Source of the DNA: Pseudomonadota bacterium
Lineage (GTDB): Bacteria; Pseudomonadota; Gammaproteobacteria; Burkholderiales; Thiobacillaceae
NCBI GenBank assembly: GCA_030691265.1
Contig: JAUYET010000039.1
Coordinates: 1 to 35,201 of the forward strand
Direction: 5' to 3'
Length of the DNA: 35,201 bases
In this document: positions 1-8,396 of the stretch, piece by piece
Layout of the letters: every line of letters begins with the position of its first letter
Numbering within the stretch: the stretch's first letter is position 1
Notes under the pieces: model-generated
Told to the model about the DNA's origin: nothing
The model's input: only the letters and a program-made list of their open reading frames with translations
The model's database searches: none
Position numbers and translations under genes: made by a program

Positions 1-27
1 CGCCGCAAATCGCGCCGAAGAAACACG

Positions 28-99
28 GTAGGGTGGATAAGCGAAGCGCATCCACCTTGACGGCGGCGATGGTGGATGCGCTTTGCTTATCCACCCTAC
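28..99. repeat. Long palindrome, GTAGGGTGGATAAGCG type
   Basis: The left arm begins GTAGGGTGGATAAGCGAAGC and the right arm is its near-perfect reverse complement ending CCACCCTAC; the arms are joined by a short GC-rich loop. The element lies just past the 3' end of uvrD. It shares GTAGGG/CCCTAC ends with the other palindromes in the window, but its body is different. Short ORFs running through it are products of the repeat and are not genes. Confidence 0.85.
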
Positions 100-160
100 G
101 GAATCAATGGGGTGCATGGTGTTTCTTAAGAGCCGCCGATCAAGCCCTGTTTGGCTTGCA

Positions 161-2296
161 CTACGCCCCCACGGCAGTCAGCCGCGCATATTCCAGGATG
201 AACCACTTGTCGCCGACCTTCGGGAAAATAACCTTGATCTCCATTTCCGCGCCCTGGCCCTGATAGGCGGCGACGACGCCTTCGCCGTATTTCGGATGCA
301 TGACGCGAGCGCCGACTTTGTACGGCAGGCTGGCTTCGCGACGCGGGACCGGACGCGGGTGGTAGTGCTCGACGCGGGCGACCGGGACGGGCTTGGGCGC
401 GGGCCGGCTGGTGCGGAATGCGTGTGAACGCACCAGGTTTTCCGGTATTTCCGCCAGAAACTGCGATGGCGAGTTGTAGCGAATCTGGCCGTGCAACATG
501 CGTTGCTGGGCGTGCGTGAGGTAGAGCTGACGGCGCGCGCGGGTGATGGCGACGTACATCAGACGGCGTTCTTCTTCCAGGCCGTCGGCTTCGTTGCGCG
601 CGTTTTCATGCGGGAACAGGCCTTCTTCCAGGCCGGTGATGAACACGGTCTGGAATTCCAGGCCCTTGGCGGAGTGCACGCTCATCAGTTGCACCGCGTC
701 CTCGCCCTGCGCGGCGGCATGTTCGCCGGCTTCCAGCGCGGCATGGCCGAGGAAGGCTTCGAGCGATTGATCGTCACTTTCGGCCGCAAACCCCGCTGCG
801 GCGTTGGCGAGTTCGTTCAGGTTTTCGACCCGGTCTTCGCCGTCTTTTTCGTTCTGATAAAACTCCAGCAGACCGGAACGGGCGACGACGTGTTCGACCT
901 GTTCCATCAGCGGCAGGCCGACGATTCCGTTCTTCAAACTCTCGATCAAGGTCACGAAAGGCGCGAATTTCTTGCCGGCCCCGCAGGCCGCCGCCCACAG
1001 GCTGACGCCGGCCGCGCGCGCTTCCGTGTCGAGCGCTTCGAGGCCGCGCGCGCCGATGCCGCGCGCCGGGAAATTGACCACGCGCAGAAAGGCGTTGTCG
1101 TCTTCCGGGAAGGCGGCGAGGCGCAGATAGGCCAGCGCGTGCTTGATTTCGGCGCGCTCGAAGAAGCGCTGGCCGCCATAGACGCGGTAGGGAATGCTGG
1201 CCGAGAACAGCGCGTGTTCGATGCTGCGCGATTGCGCGTTGGAGCGGTACAGCACGGCCTGGTCGATGTAGGCGTCGCCGTCGAGTTTGCGCGCCTGGAT
1301 TTCCTCCACCAGAAAACGCGCTTCCTCGTTGTCGTCGGCGGCCTGGAAGTGACGTATCAATTCGCCCTGGCCGACATCGGTCCACAGGTCTTTGCCGAGG
1401 CGGCCCTGGTTGCGACTGATCACCGCATTGGCGGCGTCGAGGATGACCGAGACGGAGCGGTAGTTGCGGGTCAGCTTGATCGGGGCGGCGATGTCCAGAT
1501 CGTCCATCAACTGCCGCATGTTGCCGACATTGGCGCCGCGGAAGGCGTAGATCGACTGGTCGTCGTCACCGACCGCAAATAGCGAACTCTCCGGGCCTTT
1601 CAGCAGCTTCAGCCAGAGATATTGCAGGCGGCTGGTGTCCTGGAACTCATCGACCAGGATGTGGCGGAAGCGCGCCTGGTAGTGCTCGCGCAACAGCGCG
1701 TTGCGCGACAGCAGTTCGTATGCGCGCAGCAGCAGTTCGGCGAAATCGACGGCGCCTTCGCGATGAATCTGGGCGTCGTAAGCGGCGTAGTACTCGACCA
1801 GATGCCGGCTGTACGTATCCCAGGCTTCGACCTTGTCGGCGCGCAGGCCGGCTTCCTTGTTCTGGTTGATGAAGCTCTGCACCTTGCGCGGGTCGTAGGT
1901 CTCGGTATCGACATTGAGCGCGCGCAACACGCGCTTGACGGCGGAAAGCTGGTCGGACGAATCGAGGATGGTGAACAGTTGCGGCAGGCCGGCTTCGCGG
2001 TGATGCGTGCGCAACAACCGGTTGCACAGGCCGTGAAAAGTGCCGACCCACATGCCGCGCGTATTGATGGGCAGCATGGAAGTCAGGCGGGTGAGCATTT
2101 CCTTCGCCGCCTTGTTAGTGAAGGTCACCGCCATCAACCCCATCGGCGAAACCTGATTGGTTTGAATCAGCCAGGCGATGCGGGTGGTGAGAACGCGGGT
2201 CTTGCCGGAGCCGGCGCCGGCCAGAACCAGGGCGGAAGCGGGGGCGGTAACAGCGGCGAGTTGGTCTGGATTGAGGGTGGAGAGGAGATCGGTCAT
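161..2296 (-). CDS. uvrD: ATP-dependent DNA helicase UvrD/PcrA (helicase II)
   Basis: A superfamily 1A 3'-5' DNA helicase of 711 residues, close to the usual UvrD length of about 720. It unwinds DNA in nucleotide-excision and mismatch repair and clears protein-DNA complexes. The sequence shows the Q motif near residue 10 (NPDQLAAV), Walker A at about 27-34 (AGAGSGKT), the Walker B region DEFQDTS at about 217-223, motif III GDDDQSIYAFRGA, motif IV NYRS, motif V SVHSAKGLEF and motif VI VAITRARRQLYL. The C-terminal end (KVGARVMHPKYGEGVV onward) is the Tudor-like segment of UvrD/PcrA that contacts RNA polymerase. The start at 2296 gives the normal N-terminus, MTDLLSTLNPDQ. The gene is divergent from the MoaD-like gene, with a 58-base gap, and is followed by a palindrome. 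Rep is the alternative, but the C-terminal segment favours UvrD. Confidence 0.95.
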   Translation of the reverse strand: MTDLLSTLNPDQLAAVTAPASALVLAGAGSGKTRVLTTRIAWLIQTNQVSPMGLMAVTFTNKAAKEMLTRLTSMLPINTRGMWVGTFHGLCNRLLRTHHREAGLPQLFTILDSSDQLSAVKRVLRALNVDTETYDPRKVQSFINQNKEAGLRADKVEAWDTYSRHLVEYYAAYDAQIHREGAVDFAELLLRAYELLSRNALLREHYQARFRHILVDEFQDTSRLQYLWLKLLKGPESSLFAVGDDDQSIYAFRGANVGNMRQLMDDLDIAAPIKLTRNYRSVSVILDAANAVISRNQGRLGKDLWTDVGQGELIRHFQAADDNEEARFLVEEIQARKLDGDAYIDQAVLYRSNAQSRSIEHALFSASIPYRVYGGQRFFERAEIKHALAYLRLAAFPEDDNAFLRVVNFPARGIGARGLEALDTEARAAGVSLWAAACGAGKKFAPFVTLIESLKNGIVGLPLMEQVEHVVARSGLLEFYQNEKDGEDRVENLNELANAAAGFAAESDDQSLEAFLGHAALEAGEHAAAQGEDAVQLMSVHSAKGLEFQTVFITGLEEGLFPHENARNEADGLEEERRLMYVAITRARRQLYLTHAQQRMLHGQIRYNSPSQFLAEIPENLVRSHAFRTSRPAPKPVPVARVEHYHPRPVPRREASLPYKVGARVMHPKYGEGVVAAYQGQGAEMEIKVIFPKVGDKWFILEYARLTAVGA

Positions 2297-2354
2297 GGGG
2301 TCGATTATAGGCGGCGTAAAATCGCGCTCATTTTTGTTATCGAGGCATCACCCC

Positions 2355-2618
2355 ATGGGTCAGCAAATCACCATCTTTTACTTCGGCCACCTGGCGGAAA
2401 TGCTGTTCCGCGAGAGCGAATTCATGTTTTTGCCCCTCACCGTCAACGATGTGCAGGGGCTGATGGCCCACCTGGCACGGCGTGGCGAGAACTGGCCGCT
2501 GGTGTTCGAGAAGCCGCGCGACAGCATGAAGATCACCGTCAACAAGCAATTCGCCGAACTGGATACGCCGGTCAAGGGCGGCGATGAAATTGCATTTGTT
2601 GCGTTTCAGATGAATTGA
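2355..2618 (+). CDS. MoaD/ThiS-like beta-grasp protein lacking the C-terminal Gly-Gly
   Basis: A small protein of 87 residues. The ATG at 2355 gives MGQQITIFYFGHLAEML, the pattern of a MoaD/ThiS ubiquitin-like fold (first strand, then helix). The later segments ITVNKQFAELDTPVKGGDEIAFVAF match the family's 'N...V...D..L..GDEVAF.P' end. Canonical MoaD and ThiS end in Gly-Gly, which is adenylated and then thiocarboxylated; this protein ends AFQMN, so it cannot form a thiocarboxylate in the usual way. No moaE or moaA is nearby; the neighbours are uvrD (divergent) and lnt (downstream, same strand). It may be a divergent sulfur carrier that lost its tail or a non-catalytic homologue. The fold assignment is by pattern; the function is not known. 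Confidence 0.75.
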   Translation: MGQQITIFYFGHLAEMLFRESEFMFLPLTVNDVQGLMAHLARRGENWPLVFEKPRDSMKITVNKQFAELDTPVKGGDEIAFVAFQMN

Positions 2619-2626
2619 TTGTTTAG

Positions 2627-2705
2627 CGTCATTCCAGGCGTAGGGTGCGCCGTGCGCACCATTCGAGGTGATTCGGTGCGCACGGCGCACCCTACCGGAA
2701 TGACG
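2627..2705. repeat. Nested palindrome (GTAGGGTGCGCCGTGCGCACC type) upstream of lnt
   Basis: The inner arms are GTAGGGTGCGCCGTGCGCACC and its reverse complement (2640-2695). They are enclosed by an outer inverted pair, CGTCATTCC at 2627-2635 and GGAATGACG at 2697-2705. The outer pair is the half-site of the CGTCATTCC...-type repeat seen at 22821. The right outer arm ends 8 bases before the lnt start codon, so the hairpin could affect lnt translation initiation. The same inner body recurs at 4251 and 25170. Confidence 0.85.
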
Positions 2706-2713
2706 AAGACGCA

Positions 2714-4276
2714 ATGCACCCCATACTCTTCTTCTCCTTCGCACTTCCCGCCCTGCTGGGGGCGCTGGCCAGCCTGGGCTACGCGCCCATCGGCTGGTTT
2801 CCGCTGCCCATCCTGACCCTGGCCGGGCTGTTCTGGCTGGCGCGCAATGCCGCACCCGGTCGCGCCTTCCTGCTCGGCTGGGCTTACGGGCTGGGCCTGT
2901 TTCTGGCCGGCGTGGCCTGGGTCTATGTCAGCCTTTCCACTTATGGCGGCATGCCGGCGCCGGTGGCGGCGCTGGCCACCTTGCTGTTCTGCGCTTTCGT
3001 CGCCTTGCTGCCGGCGCTGGCGCTCAGCCTGGGCGCGCGGCTGGCGAGTCCTGGATGGCAGCGCATGGTTCTGGCCCTGCCCGCCACCTGGGCGCTGCTG
3101 GAATGGACGCGCGGCTGGCTGCTGACCGGTTTTCCCTGGCTGGCGCTGGGTTACTCGCAAGTGCCGGAGAGTCCGCTGGCGGGCTACGCGCCGGTGCTGG
3201 GAGTCTATGGCGTAACTTTGCTGGCGGCGCTGTCGGCGGGAGCGCTGACGGTCATCGCGCAGTCCGCCAGGTCGGCAATCCCTTGCCGACAGCCCGGAGT
3301 CGGCGCGTGTCGGCAAGGGATTGCCGACCTACGTTCCCTGAGCTTTCTTGTCGTGCTCTGGCTAGGCGGCTGGGGCCTGCAACAGATCGACTGGACGCAG
3401 CCGACCGGCGCGCCGGTCTCGGTGGCGTTGTTGCAGGGCAATATTTCGCAGGAAATGAAATTCCGCCCGGAAAAACTGGACGAGACGCTGCGCCACTACG
3501 CCCGCGCCGTGCTGAGCAGCCAGGCGCGCCTGATCATCCTGCCGGAAACCGCGCTGCCGGTGTTTCGTTCCGACATTCCGCGCGACTACCTGGCCATGCT
3601 GGGCGACCACGCCCAGGGACGCGGCGGCGATGTGCTGCTGGGCATACCGGAAGACGATGGCCGCGACGCGAGTGTGGCAAACCCGAACGGCAGCGCGCGC
3701 TACTACAACAGCGTCGTCAGCCTGGGCAGTTCGCCTGAAGGCGGTTATCGCAAGGCGCATCTGGTGCCGTTCGGCGAGTTCGTGCCGTTCGGCTTCCGCT
3801 GGGCGGTGGACATGATGTCGATCCCGCTCGGCGACTTCGCCCGCGGCGATGCCGACCAGCCACCAATGGCCGCTGCGGGTGAAAAACTGGCCGTCAACAT
3901 CTGTTACGAGGATGTCTTCGGCGAGGAAAGAATCCATGCCGCGCGCGCATCCACCCTGCTGGTCAACGTCAGCAACGACGCCTGGTTCGGCGACAGTTGG
4001 GCGCCCTGGCAGCACATGCAGATCGGCGCCATGCGCTCGCTGGAAGCCGGCCGCTGGCAACTGCGCGCCAACAACACCGGCATCACCGCCATCCTCGACG
4101 ACAAAGGCCGCGTGCGTGCGCAACTGGCGCCGTTCACCACCGGCACGCTGAGCGGCAATGCCCAGGGACGCAGCGGCGAAACGCCGTATCTGGTCTGGGG
4201 AAATTGGGCGTTTCTGGTTCTGCTTGCGGCATTACTGCTTGCCACATTTCGTAGGGTGCGCCGTGCGCACCGATAA
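2714..4276 (+). CDS. lnt: Apolipoprotein N-acyltransferase
   Basis: An inner-membrane enzyme that transfers an acyl chain from a phospholipid to the N-terminal diacylglyceryl-Cys of lipoproteins, the last step of lipoprotein maturation. It has 520 residues, against 512 in E. coli. The N-terminal half has six or seven hydrophobic helices; the C-terminal half is the nitrilase-like periplasmic domain. The catalytic triad is visible: Glu278 (ILPETALP), Lys347 (YRKAHLVPFGEF) and Cys397 (NICYEDVF), aligning with E267, K335 and C387 of E. coli. Two oddities: residues about 186-206 (RSAIPCRQPGVGACRQGIAD) are encoded by a palindromic repeat lying in frame between two membrane helices, and the last residues (RRVRRAHR) and the stop codon lie inside another palindrome. 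The catalytic parts are intact, so the protein is probably active. It precedes selD on the same strand. Confidence 0.95.
   Translation: MHPILFFSFALPALLGALASLGYAPIGWFPLPILTLAGLFWLARNAAPGRAFLLGWAYGLGLFLAGVAWVYVSLSTYGGMPAPVAALATLLFCAFVALLPALALSLGARLASPGWQRMVLALPATWALLEWTRGWLLTGFPWLALGYSQVPESPLAGYAPVLGVYGVTLLAALSAGALTVIAQSARSAIPCRQPGVGACRQGIADLRSLSFLVVLWLGGWGLQQIDWTQPTGAPVSVALLQGNISQEMKFRPEKLDETLRHYARAVLSSQARLIILPETALPVFRSDIPRDYLAMLGDHAQGRGGDVLLGIPEDDGRDASVANPNGSARYYNSVVSLGSSPEGGYRKAHLVPFGEFVPFGFRWAVDMMSIPLGDFARGDADQPPMAAAGEKLAVNICYEDVFGEERIHAARASTLLVNVSNDAWFGDSWAPWQHMQIGAMRSLEAGRWQLRANNTGITAILDDKGRVRAQLAPFTTGTLSGNAQGRSGETPYLVWGNWAFLVLLAALLLATFRRVRRAHR
3269..3330. repeat. Palindrome inside the lnt coding sequence (GTCGGCAATCCCTTGCCGAC type)
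   Basis: The left arm AGGTCGGCAATCCCTTGCCG (from 3269) and the right arm CGGCAAGGGATTGCCGACCT (to 3330) form a long hairpin with a short loop. The same body is found intergenically at 19562-19663. Here it is read through in frame and adds about 21 residues to a loop between Lnt membrane helices. Confidence 0.9.
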
Positions 4277-4306
4277 ACAACCCATGGTGCGCACGGCGCA
4301 CCCTAC
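4251..4306. repeat. Palindrome overlapping the lnt stop codon (GTAGGGTGCGCCGTGCGCACC type)
   Basis: The arms GTAGGGTGCGCCGTGCGCACC (4251 onward) and its reverse complement (ending 4306) flank a short loop. The lnt stop TAA at 4274-4276 lies in the loop, so the last eight or so Lnt codons are repeat sequence. The right arm ends 14 bases before the selD start. Confidence 0.9.
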
Positions 4307-4320
4307 AAACTGAGCACGCC

Positions 4321-5397
4321 ATGAGCGAACCCGTCCTGAACACCCCCATCCGTCTCACCCACCTCTCGCACGGCGGCGGTTGCGGCTGCAAGATCGCACC
4401 GGCTGTGTTGGAGAAAATCCTGGCCGGCAGCCCTTTCACCAAAGGACTGAGCAGCAGTTTTCCCGATCTGCTGGTGGGCATCGAATCGAGCGACGACGCG
4501 GCGGTGTGGAAGTTGAACGAGACCCAGGCCATCGTCGCGACCACCGATTTCTTCATGCCGATCGTCGACGATCCGTTCGAATTCGGCCGCATCGCCGCGA
4601 CCAATGCGATTTCCGATGTCTATGCCATGGGCGGCCAACCGTTATTTGCATTGGCGCTGGTCGGCATGCCGATCGACAAGCTGCCGCACGAGACCATACG
4701 CACGATTCTTGCCGGCGGCGAGGCGGCGGCGCGGGCGGCGGGGATACCCATCGCCGGCGGCCATTCCATCGACTCGCAGGAACCGATCTACGGCCTCGTC
4801 GCCATCGGCGTGGTGGACCCGCGCCAGATCAAGAAGAACAACGCCGGACGGCCGGGCGATGTGTTGATCCTCGGTAAAGGCCTGGGCGTGGGCATCTATT
4901 CGGCGGCGCTGAAAAAAGACGCGCTGCCGGCAGATGGCTACCGCGCGATGATCGCCTCCACCACCCAGCTCAATACGCCGGGCACGGAACTGGGTCGGCT
5001 CGAAGGCGTGCATGCGATGACCGACGTCACCGGCTTCGGCCTGCTCGGCCACGGACTCGAACTGGCGCGCGGCTCGAAACTGACCGTGCGCATGGAATTC
5101 GCAAAATTGCCGCTGCTGACTGGCGTGGCCGAACTGGCGCGGGCGGGATGCGTGACTGGCGCCAGCGCGCGCAACTGGGAAAGCTACGGCAACGGCGTGG
5201 CGCTGTTCGATGGCTGCGCCGACTGGCAGCAAGCCATCCTGACCGACCCGCAAACCAGCGGCGGCCTGCTGGTCGCGTGTGCGCCGGAATCAGCGGCGGA
5301 GGTGCTGGAGATATTCCGCCGCCACGGCTTCGAAAGCGCCATCGTCATCGGCGACCTGCAGGCGGGGCCGCCGTTGGCGCAGGTCGATTGCGGCTAA
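4321..5397 (+). CDS. selD: Selenide, water dikinase (selenophosphate synthetase)
   Basis: Makes selenophosphate from selenide and ATP, the selenium donor for selenocysteine, 2-selenouridine tRNA and selenosugar pathways. At 358 residues it is of normal length (E. coli 347). The glycine-rich N-terminus SHGGGCGCKIAP carries the catalytic Cys21 and Lys24, matching C17 and K20 of E. coli; this is the Cys form, not the Sec form. Further AIR-synthase-like motifs are DDAAVW, ATTDFFMPIVDDPFEFGRIAA, NAISDVYAMGG, GGHSIDSQEPIYG and TDVTGFGLLGHG, with DPQTSGGLL near the end. ATG 4321 follows lnt by 44 bases across a palindrome. No selA, selB or selU is seen in the window, but a SenB-like enzyme at 29092-30039 could use its product. 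Confidence 0.97.
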   Translation: MSEPVLNTPIRLTHLSHGGGCGCKIAPAVLEKILAGSPFTKGLSSSFPDLLVGIESSDDAAVWKLNETQAIVATTDFFMPIVDDPFEFGRIAATNAISDVYAMGGQPLFALALVGMPIDKLPHETIRTILAGGEAAARAAGIPIAGGHSIDSQEPIYGLVAIGVVDPRQIKKNNAGRPGDVLILGKGLGVGIYSAALKKDALPADGYRAMIASTTQLNTPGTELGRLEGVHAMTDVTGFGLLGHGLELARGSKLTVRMEFAKLPLLTGVAELARAGCVTGASARNWESYGNGVALFDGCADWQQAILTDPQTSGGLLVACAPESAAEVLEIFRRHGFESAIVIGDLQAGPPLAQVDCG

Positions 5398-5426
5398 AGC
5401 CAGCGAAATTGCCCAGCCTGGAGATT

Positions 5427-5750
5427 TCAGCGTTCGAGCAGAGCGGCCTTGCCCGGTTTGCCGTTCCAGGCATCGGCGTCCGGCGGCGCGTCTTTCTTCT
5501 CGCTGATCGTCGGCCAGTTCCTGGCGAGTTCCGCGTTGAGGGCGATGAACTGGCGCTGACCGTCCGGCACATCATCCTCCGGGAAGATCGCCTGAGCGGG
5601 GCATTCGGCGACGCATAAATTGCAGTCGATACATTCCTCGGGGTCGATCACCAGGAAATTCGGTCCTTCGTGGAAGCAGTCCACCGGGCATACTTCAACG
5701 CAATCCGTGAATTTGCACTTGATGCAGTTTTCCGCGACGACGTAGGTCAT
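5427..5750 (-). CDS. fdxA: Seven-iron ferredoxin (FdxA type)
   Basis: A small soluble electron carrier of 107 residues with one [3Fe-4S] and one [4Fe-4S] cluster. The cysteines visible are C9, C12, C17, C21 and C25 in the first motif and C40, C43, C46, C50 followed by Pro in the second ([12 protein letters not shown]). The long C-terminal extension (residues about 55-107) is typical of the Azotobacter FdI/FdxA family. The start at 5750 gives [12 protein letters not shown], the standard N-terminus, with GAGGAAAG as ribosome binding site; longer versions of the frame add low-complexity sequence. The gene is convergent with selD (29-base gap) and divergent from trxA. Confidence 0.95.
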   Translation of the reverse strand: MTYVVAENCIKCKFTDCVEVCPVDCFHEGPNFLVIDPEECIDCNLCVAECPAQAIFPEDDVPDGQRQFIALNAELARNWPTISEKKDAPPDADAWNGKPGKAALLER

Positions 5751-5850
5751 AACTTTCCTCACTAATACTTTTTCGCTAGCATAGCGGCAAGCAATGCACT
5801 GCGGCCATCCAGCGCCGCCTGTCTTTCCCCCGGCTTTCCCCCTGCACCCC

Positions 5851-5885
5851 GTACTTTCCACCGTACTTTCCACTGTACTTTCCAC
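5851..5885 (+). repeat. Triple 12-bp tandem repeat between fdxA and trxA
   Basis: GTACTTTCCAC occurs three times with a 12-base period, at 5851, 5863 and 5875, in the divergent fdxA/trxA spacer. A fourth looser copy, GTACTTCCCCC, overlaps the region just before the trxA start. It could be simple slippage or repeated protein-binding sites; nothing else identifies it. Confidence 0.8.
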
Positions 5886-5908
5886 ACTCCCCGCGAGGTA
5901 CTTCCCCC

Positions 5909-6235
5909 ATGAGCGAACATATCCATTACGTCACCGACGACACCTTCGAGCAGGAAGTTCTGCAATCCCCCATGCCGGTTCTGGTCGATTACTGGGCCGA
6001 CTGGTGCGGTCCCTGCAAGATGATTTCGCCGATTCTCGATGAAGTGGCCAAGGAATACGCCGGTCGCCTCAAGGTCTGCAAACTGAACATCGACGAAAAC
6101 CAGGCGACACCGCCCAAGTTCGGCATTCGCGGCATTCCCACCCTGATGATTTTCAAGAATGGCAACGTCGAAGCCACCAAAGTCGGCGCGCTATCCAAGT
6201 CCCAGTTGACTGCTTTCGTTGACAGCAACATCTAA
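5909..6235 (+). CDS. trxA: Thioredoxin 1
   Basis: A cytoplasmic disulfide reductase of 108 residues, the standard thioredoxin length. It shows the active site WCGPCK (Cys33 and Cys36), the conserved Asp in [11 protein letters not shown], and cis-Pro in [14 protein letters not shown]. It would reduce ribonucleotide reductase, methionine sulfoxide reductase and other partners, with electrons from thioredoxin reductase. It lies 165 bases upstream of rho on the same strand; trxA-rho is a conserved order in Beta- and Gammaproteobacteria. The 12-bp triple repeat just upstream lies in its likely promoter or leader. Confidence 0.97.
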   Translation: MSEHIHYVTDDTFEQEVLQSPMPVLVDYWADWCGPCKMISPILDEVAKEYAGRLKVCKLNIDENQATPPKFGIRGIPTLMIFKNGNVEATKVGALSKSQLTAFVDSNI

Positions 6236-6400
6236 CTTCCGTTAGCTTTGCCCCGCCTGGCACACCCGCAAGGGGCATGCCGGATTCGTAAACGCTAAAA
6301 CGCTAACGCATCCGCTGCCCGCCAGGCCGGGTTTTACCCCCCTCCCCCCTCCAGCAATTCCCTCCCCAGGCCGACCGGCCAACCTGCACCCATACACCCC

Positions 6401-7660
6401 ATGCATCTTTCCGAACTCAAGCAGCACCACGTCAGCGCATTAATCGAAATCGCCGAAACCAATGGCATCGAGAACGCCAACCGAATGCGTAAACAGGAGC
6501 TGATCTTCGCCCTGCTCAGACAGGCGGCGAAAGCCGGCGAGAGTATTTTCGGGGACGGCGTGCTGGAAATACTGCCGGACGGCTTCGGCTTTCTGCGTTC
6601 GCCGGACACCTCCTACCTGTCCAACCCGGACGACATCTACGTTTCGCCTTCACAGATCCGCCGCTTCAATCTGCATACCGGCGACACCATCGAAGGCGAG
6701 ATTCGCACGCCGAAAGAGGGCGAGCGCTACTTCGCACTGACCAAGCTGGACAAGGCCAATGGCGGCGCGGTCGAAGACCTCAAGCACAAGATTCTGTTCG
6801 AGAACCTGACGCCGCTGTTCCCCAATGAAGCCTTCAAGCTGGAGCGCGACATCAAGGCGGAAGAAAACATGACCGGCCGGGTGATCGACATCATCGCGCC
6901 GATCGGCAAGGGCTCGCGCGGCCTCATCGTCGCGCCGCCGAAGACCGGCAAGACGGTGATGCTGCAACATATCGCGCACGCCATCACCGCCAACCATCCG
7001 GAAGCGGTGCTGATCGTGCTGCTGATCGACGAACGCCCGGAAGAAGTCACCGAAATGACCCGCACGGTGAAAGGCGAAGTGGTCGCCTCCACCTTCGACG
7101 AACCCGCGGCGCGCCACGTTCAGGTCGCCGAAATGGTTATCGCCAAGGCCAAGCGCCTGATCGAGCACAAGAAGGACGTGGTGATTCTGCTCGATTCCAT
7201 CACCCGCCTGGCGCGCGCCTACAACACCATACAACCCACCTCCGGCAAGGTGCTTTCCGGCGGTGTCGACGCCAACGCGCTACAAAAGCCGAAACGCTTC
7301 TTCGGCGCCGCCCGCAACATCGAGGAAGGCGGCAGCCTGACCATCATCGCCACCGCCCTGATCGACACCGGCAGCCGCATGGACGATGTGATCTACGAGG
7401 AAGTCAAGGGCACCGGCAACATGGAAATCCACCTGGATCGCCGCATGGCCGAGAAACGCGTCTACCCCGCGATCAACGTCAACCGCTCCGGCACCCGCAA
7501 GGAAGAGCTGCTGATCGAAGCGTCCATCCTGCAAAAAATCTGGGTGCTGCGAAAACTGCTCTACCCGATGGACGACATGGAAGCGATGGAATTCCTCAGC
7601 GACAAGATCCGCGCCACCAAGACCAACAACGACTTCTTCGACTCGATGCGGCGCGGCTAA
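6401..7660 (+). CDS. rho: Transcription termination factor Rho
   Basis: A hexameric RNA-dependent ATPase/helicase that ends transcription at Rho-dependent sites. It has 419 residues, exactly the E. coli length. Features in order: the N-terminal helical domain ([18 protein letters not shown]), the RNA-binding cold-shock-like domain ([20 protein letters not shown]), Walker A APPKTGKT near residue 180, the Q-loop region, Walker [17 protein letters not shown], and the R-loop region [21 protein letters not shown]. The start ATG is at 6401. The 165-base leader after trxA contains small inverted sequences (CGTAAACGCTAAAACGCTAACG) but no clear attenuator. A perfect hairpin lies downstream at 7742. 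Confidence 0.98.
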   Translation: MHLSELKQHHVSALIEIAETNGIENANRMRKQELIFALLRQAAKAGESIFGDGVLEILPDGFGFLRSPDTSYLSNPDDIYVSPSQIRRFNLHTGDTIEGEIRTPKEGERYFALTKLDKANGGAVEDLKHKILFENLTPLFPNEAFKLERDIKAEENMTGRVIDIIAPIGKGSRGLIVAPPKTGKTVMLQHIAHAITANHPEAVLIVLLIDERPEEVTEMTRTVKGEVVASTFDEPAARHVQVAEMVIAKAKRLIEHKKDVVILLDSITRLARAYNTIQPTSGKVLSGGVDANALQKPKRFFGAARNIEEGGSLTIIATALIDTGSRMDDVIYEEVKGTGNMEIHLDRRMAEKRVYPAINVNRSGTRKEELLIEASILQKIWVLRKLLYPMDDMEAMEFLSDKIRATKTNNDFFDSMRRG

Positions 7661-7741
7661 AGCTTGGCTGAGCCAGCCCAATAACGCCGTGCGGGCAAGC
7701 AGGGTTGATTTGATGTTGGGGGCCGTGAGCGGCGGCTGTTC

Positions 7742-7769
7742 GGCCTTATGTGGAGCGCCACATAAGGCC
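7742..7769. repeat. Perfect 12-bp hairpin downstream of rho
   Basis: GGCCTTATGTGG, loop AGCG, then CCACATAAGGCC: a perfect stem of 12 base pairs with a four-base loop. No T run follows on either strand, so it is not a classical intrinsic terminator. It could be a short palindromic repeat or an mRNA 3'-end stabilising hairpin. Confidence 0.8.
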
Positions 7770-7828
7770 AAGGTCCGGTCTTTCGATGAGGGCAGCCTGA
7801 CGGGCCGTAGCAGGTTGCGGTTAGCCGT

Positions 7829-8224
7829 TTATTTCCACGCCGCCAGCACGCTTTCCAACTCGGCTTCGTGCACCGGCAAGGTCAATGCCGCGTCGATGCG
7901 GAAGCGAGCGCGCAAGCGCTCCAGCGCGTGTTCATGCGCCGATTCGTAGAGCACCAGCACCTTCACATCCTTGTGCGACTGGGCAGTGGCGAGCAGGGAT
8001 TCAAGATTGCTGACCCGGTCCCGGAAATCCGGCTGGAAATAGAAATCCGCCACGATGACGGCAGGCTTTTCCTTGCGCATGAGGCTGATCGCCTTGCGCA
8101 CAGCGAATTCGGTCAGCACGCGATACCCCGCACGCTCATAAACGACACGCAAGTTCGAATAGCCAAGTAGTTCAATCACGGATATCAAGATGGGCGGTGT
8201 AGCGGATTCTGGTGAAGGAGTCAT
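7829..8224 (-). CDS. Hypothetical protein, receiver-domain-like
   Basis: 131 residues from ATG 8224 (a TTG at 8236 in the same frame is a weaker alternative). I do not recognise a named family. The pattern resembles a degenerate response-regulator receiver: an opening hydrophobic strand (PPILISVIELLGYSN), a helix with a basic face (AVRKAISLMRKEKPA), a central strand VIVADFYF where the phospho-Asp would sit, then KVLVLYESA and a C-terminal helix (EAELESVLAAWK). The Asp-Asp pair and the Lys of true receivers are not obvious. It stands alone, convergent with rho and divergent from the EVE-domain gene with a 172-base spacer. The ribosome binding site is weak for either start. Confidence 0.65.
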   Translation of the reverse strand: MTPSPESATPPILISVIELLGYSNLRVVYERAGYRVLTEFAVRKAISLMRKEKPAVIVADFYFQPDFRDRVSNLESLLATAQSHKDVKVLVLYESAHEHALERLRARFRIDAALTLPVHEAELESVLAAWK

Positions 8225-8396
8225 GGCCAGTTTCAAATCGGTGACGGTGCGGAAAGTGTGTCAGTTTTGAATCGGCATTGACACGCCAAAGGATCAATCG
8301 ATATCAGCAGCCTCTTCGCCAGCACCCGAGCTGACCGTTCGTCCGCATATACTTTTCCTCCAGCATTATTCATTTTAGAAACAACAAGGAATAAAC

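Noticed and set aside
491-1582. 363-codon frame antisense to uvrD
   Set aside because: It lies wholly within the uvrD gene on the other strand, has no domain, and is a product of high GC and codon bias.
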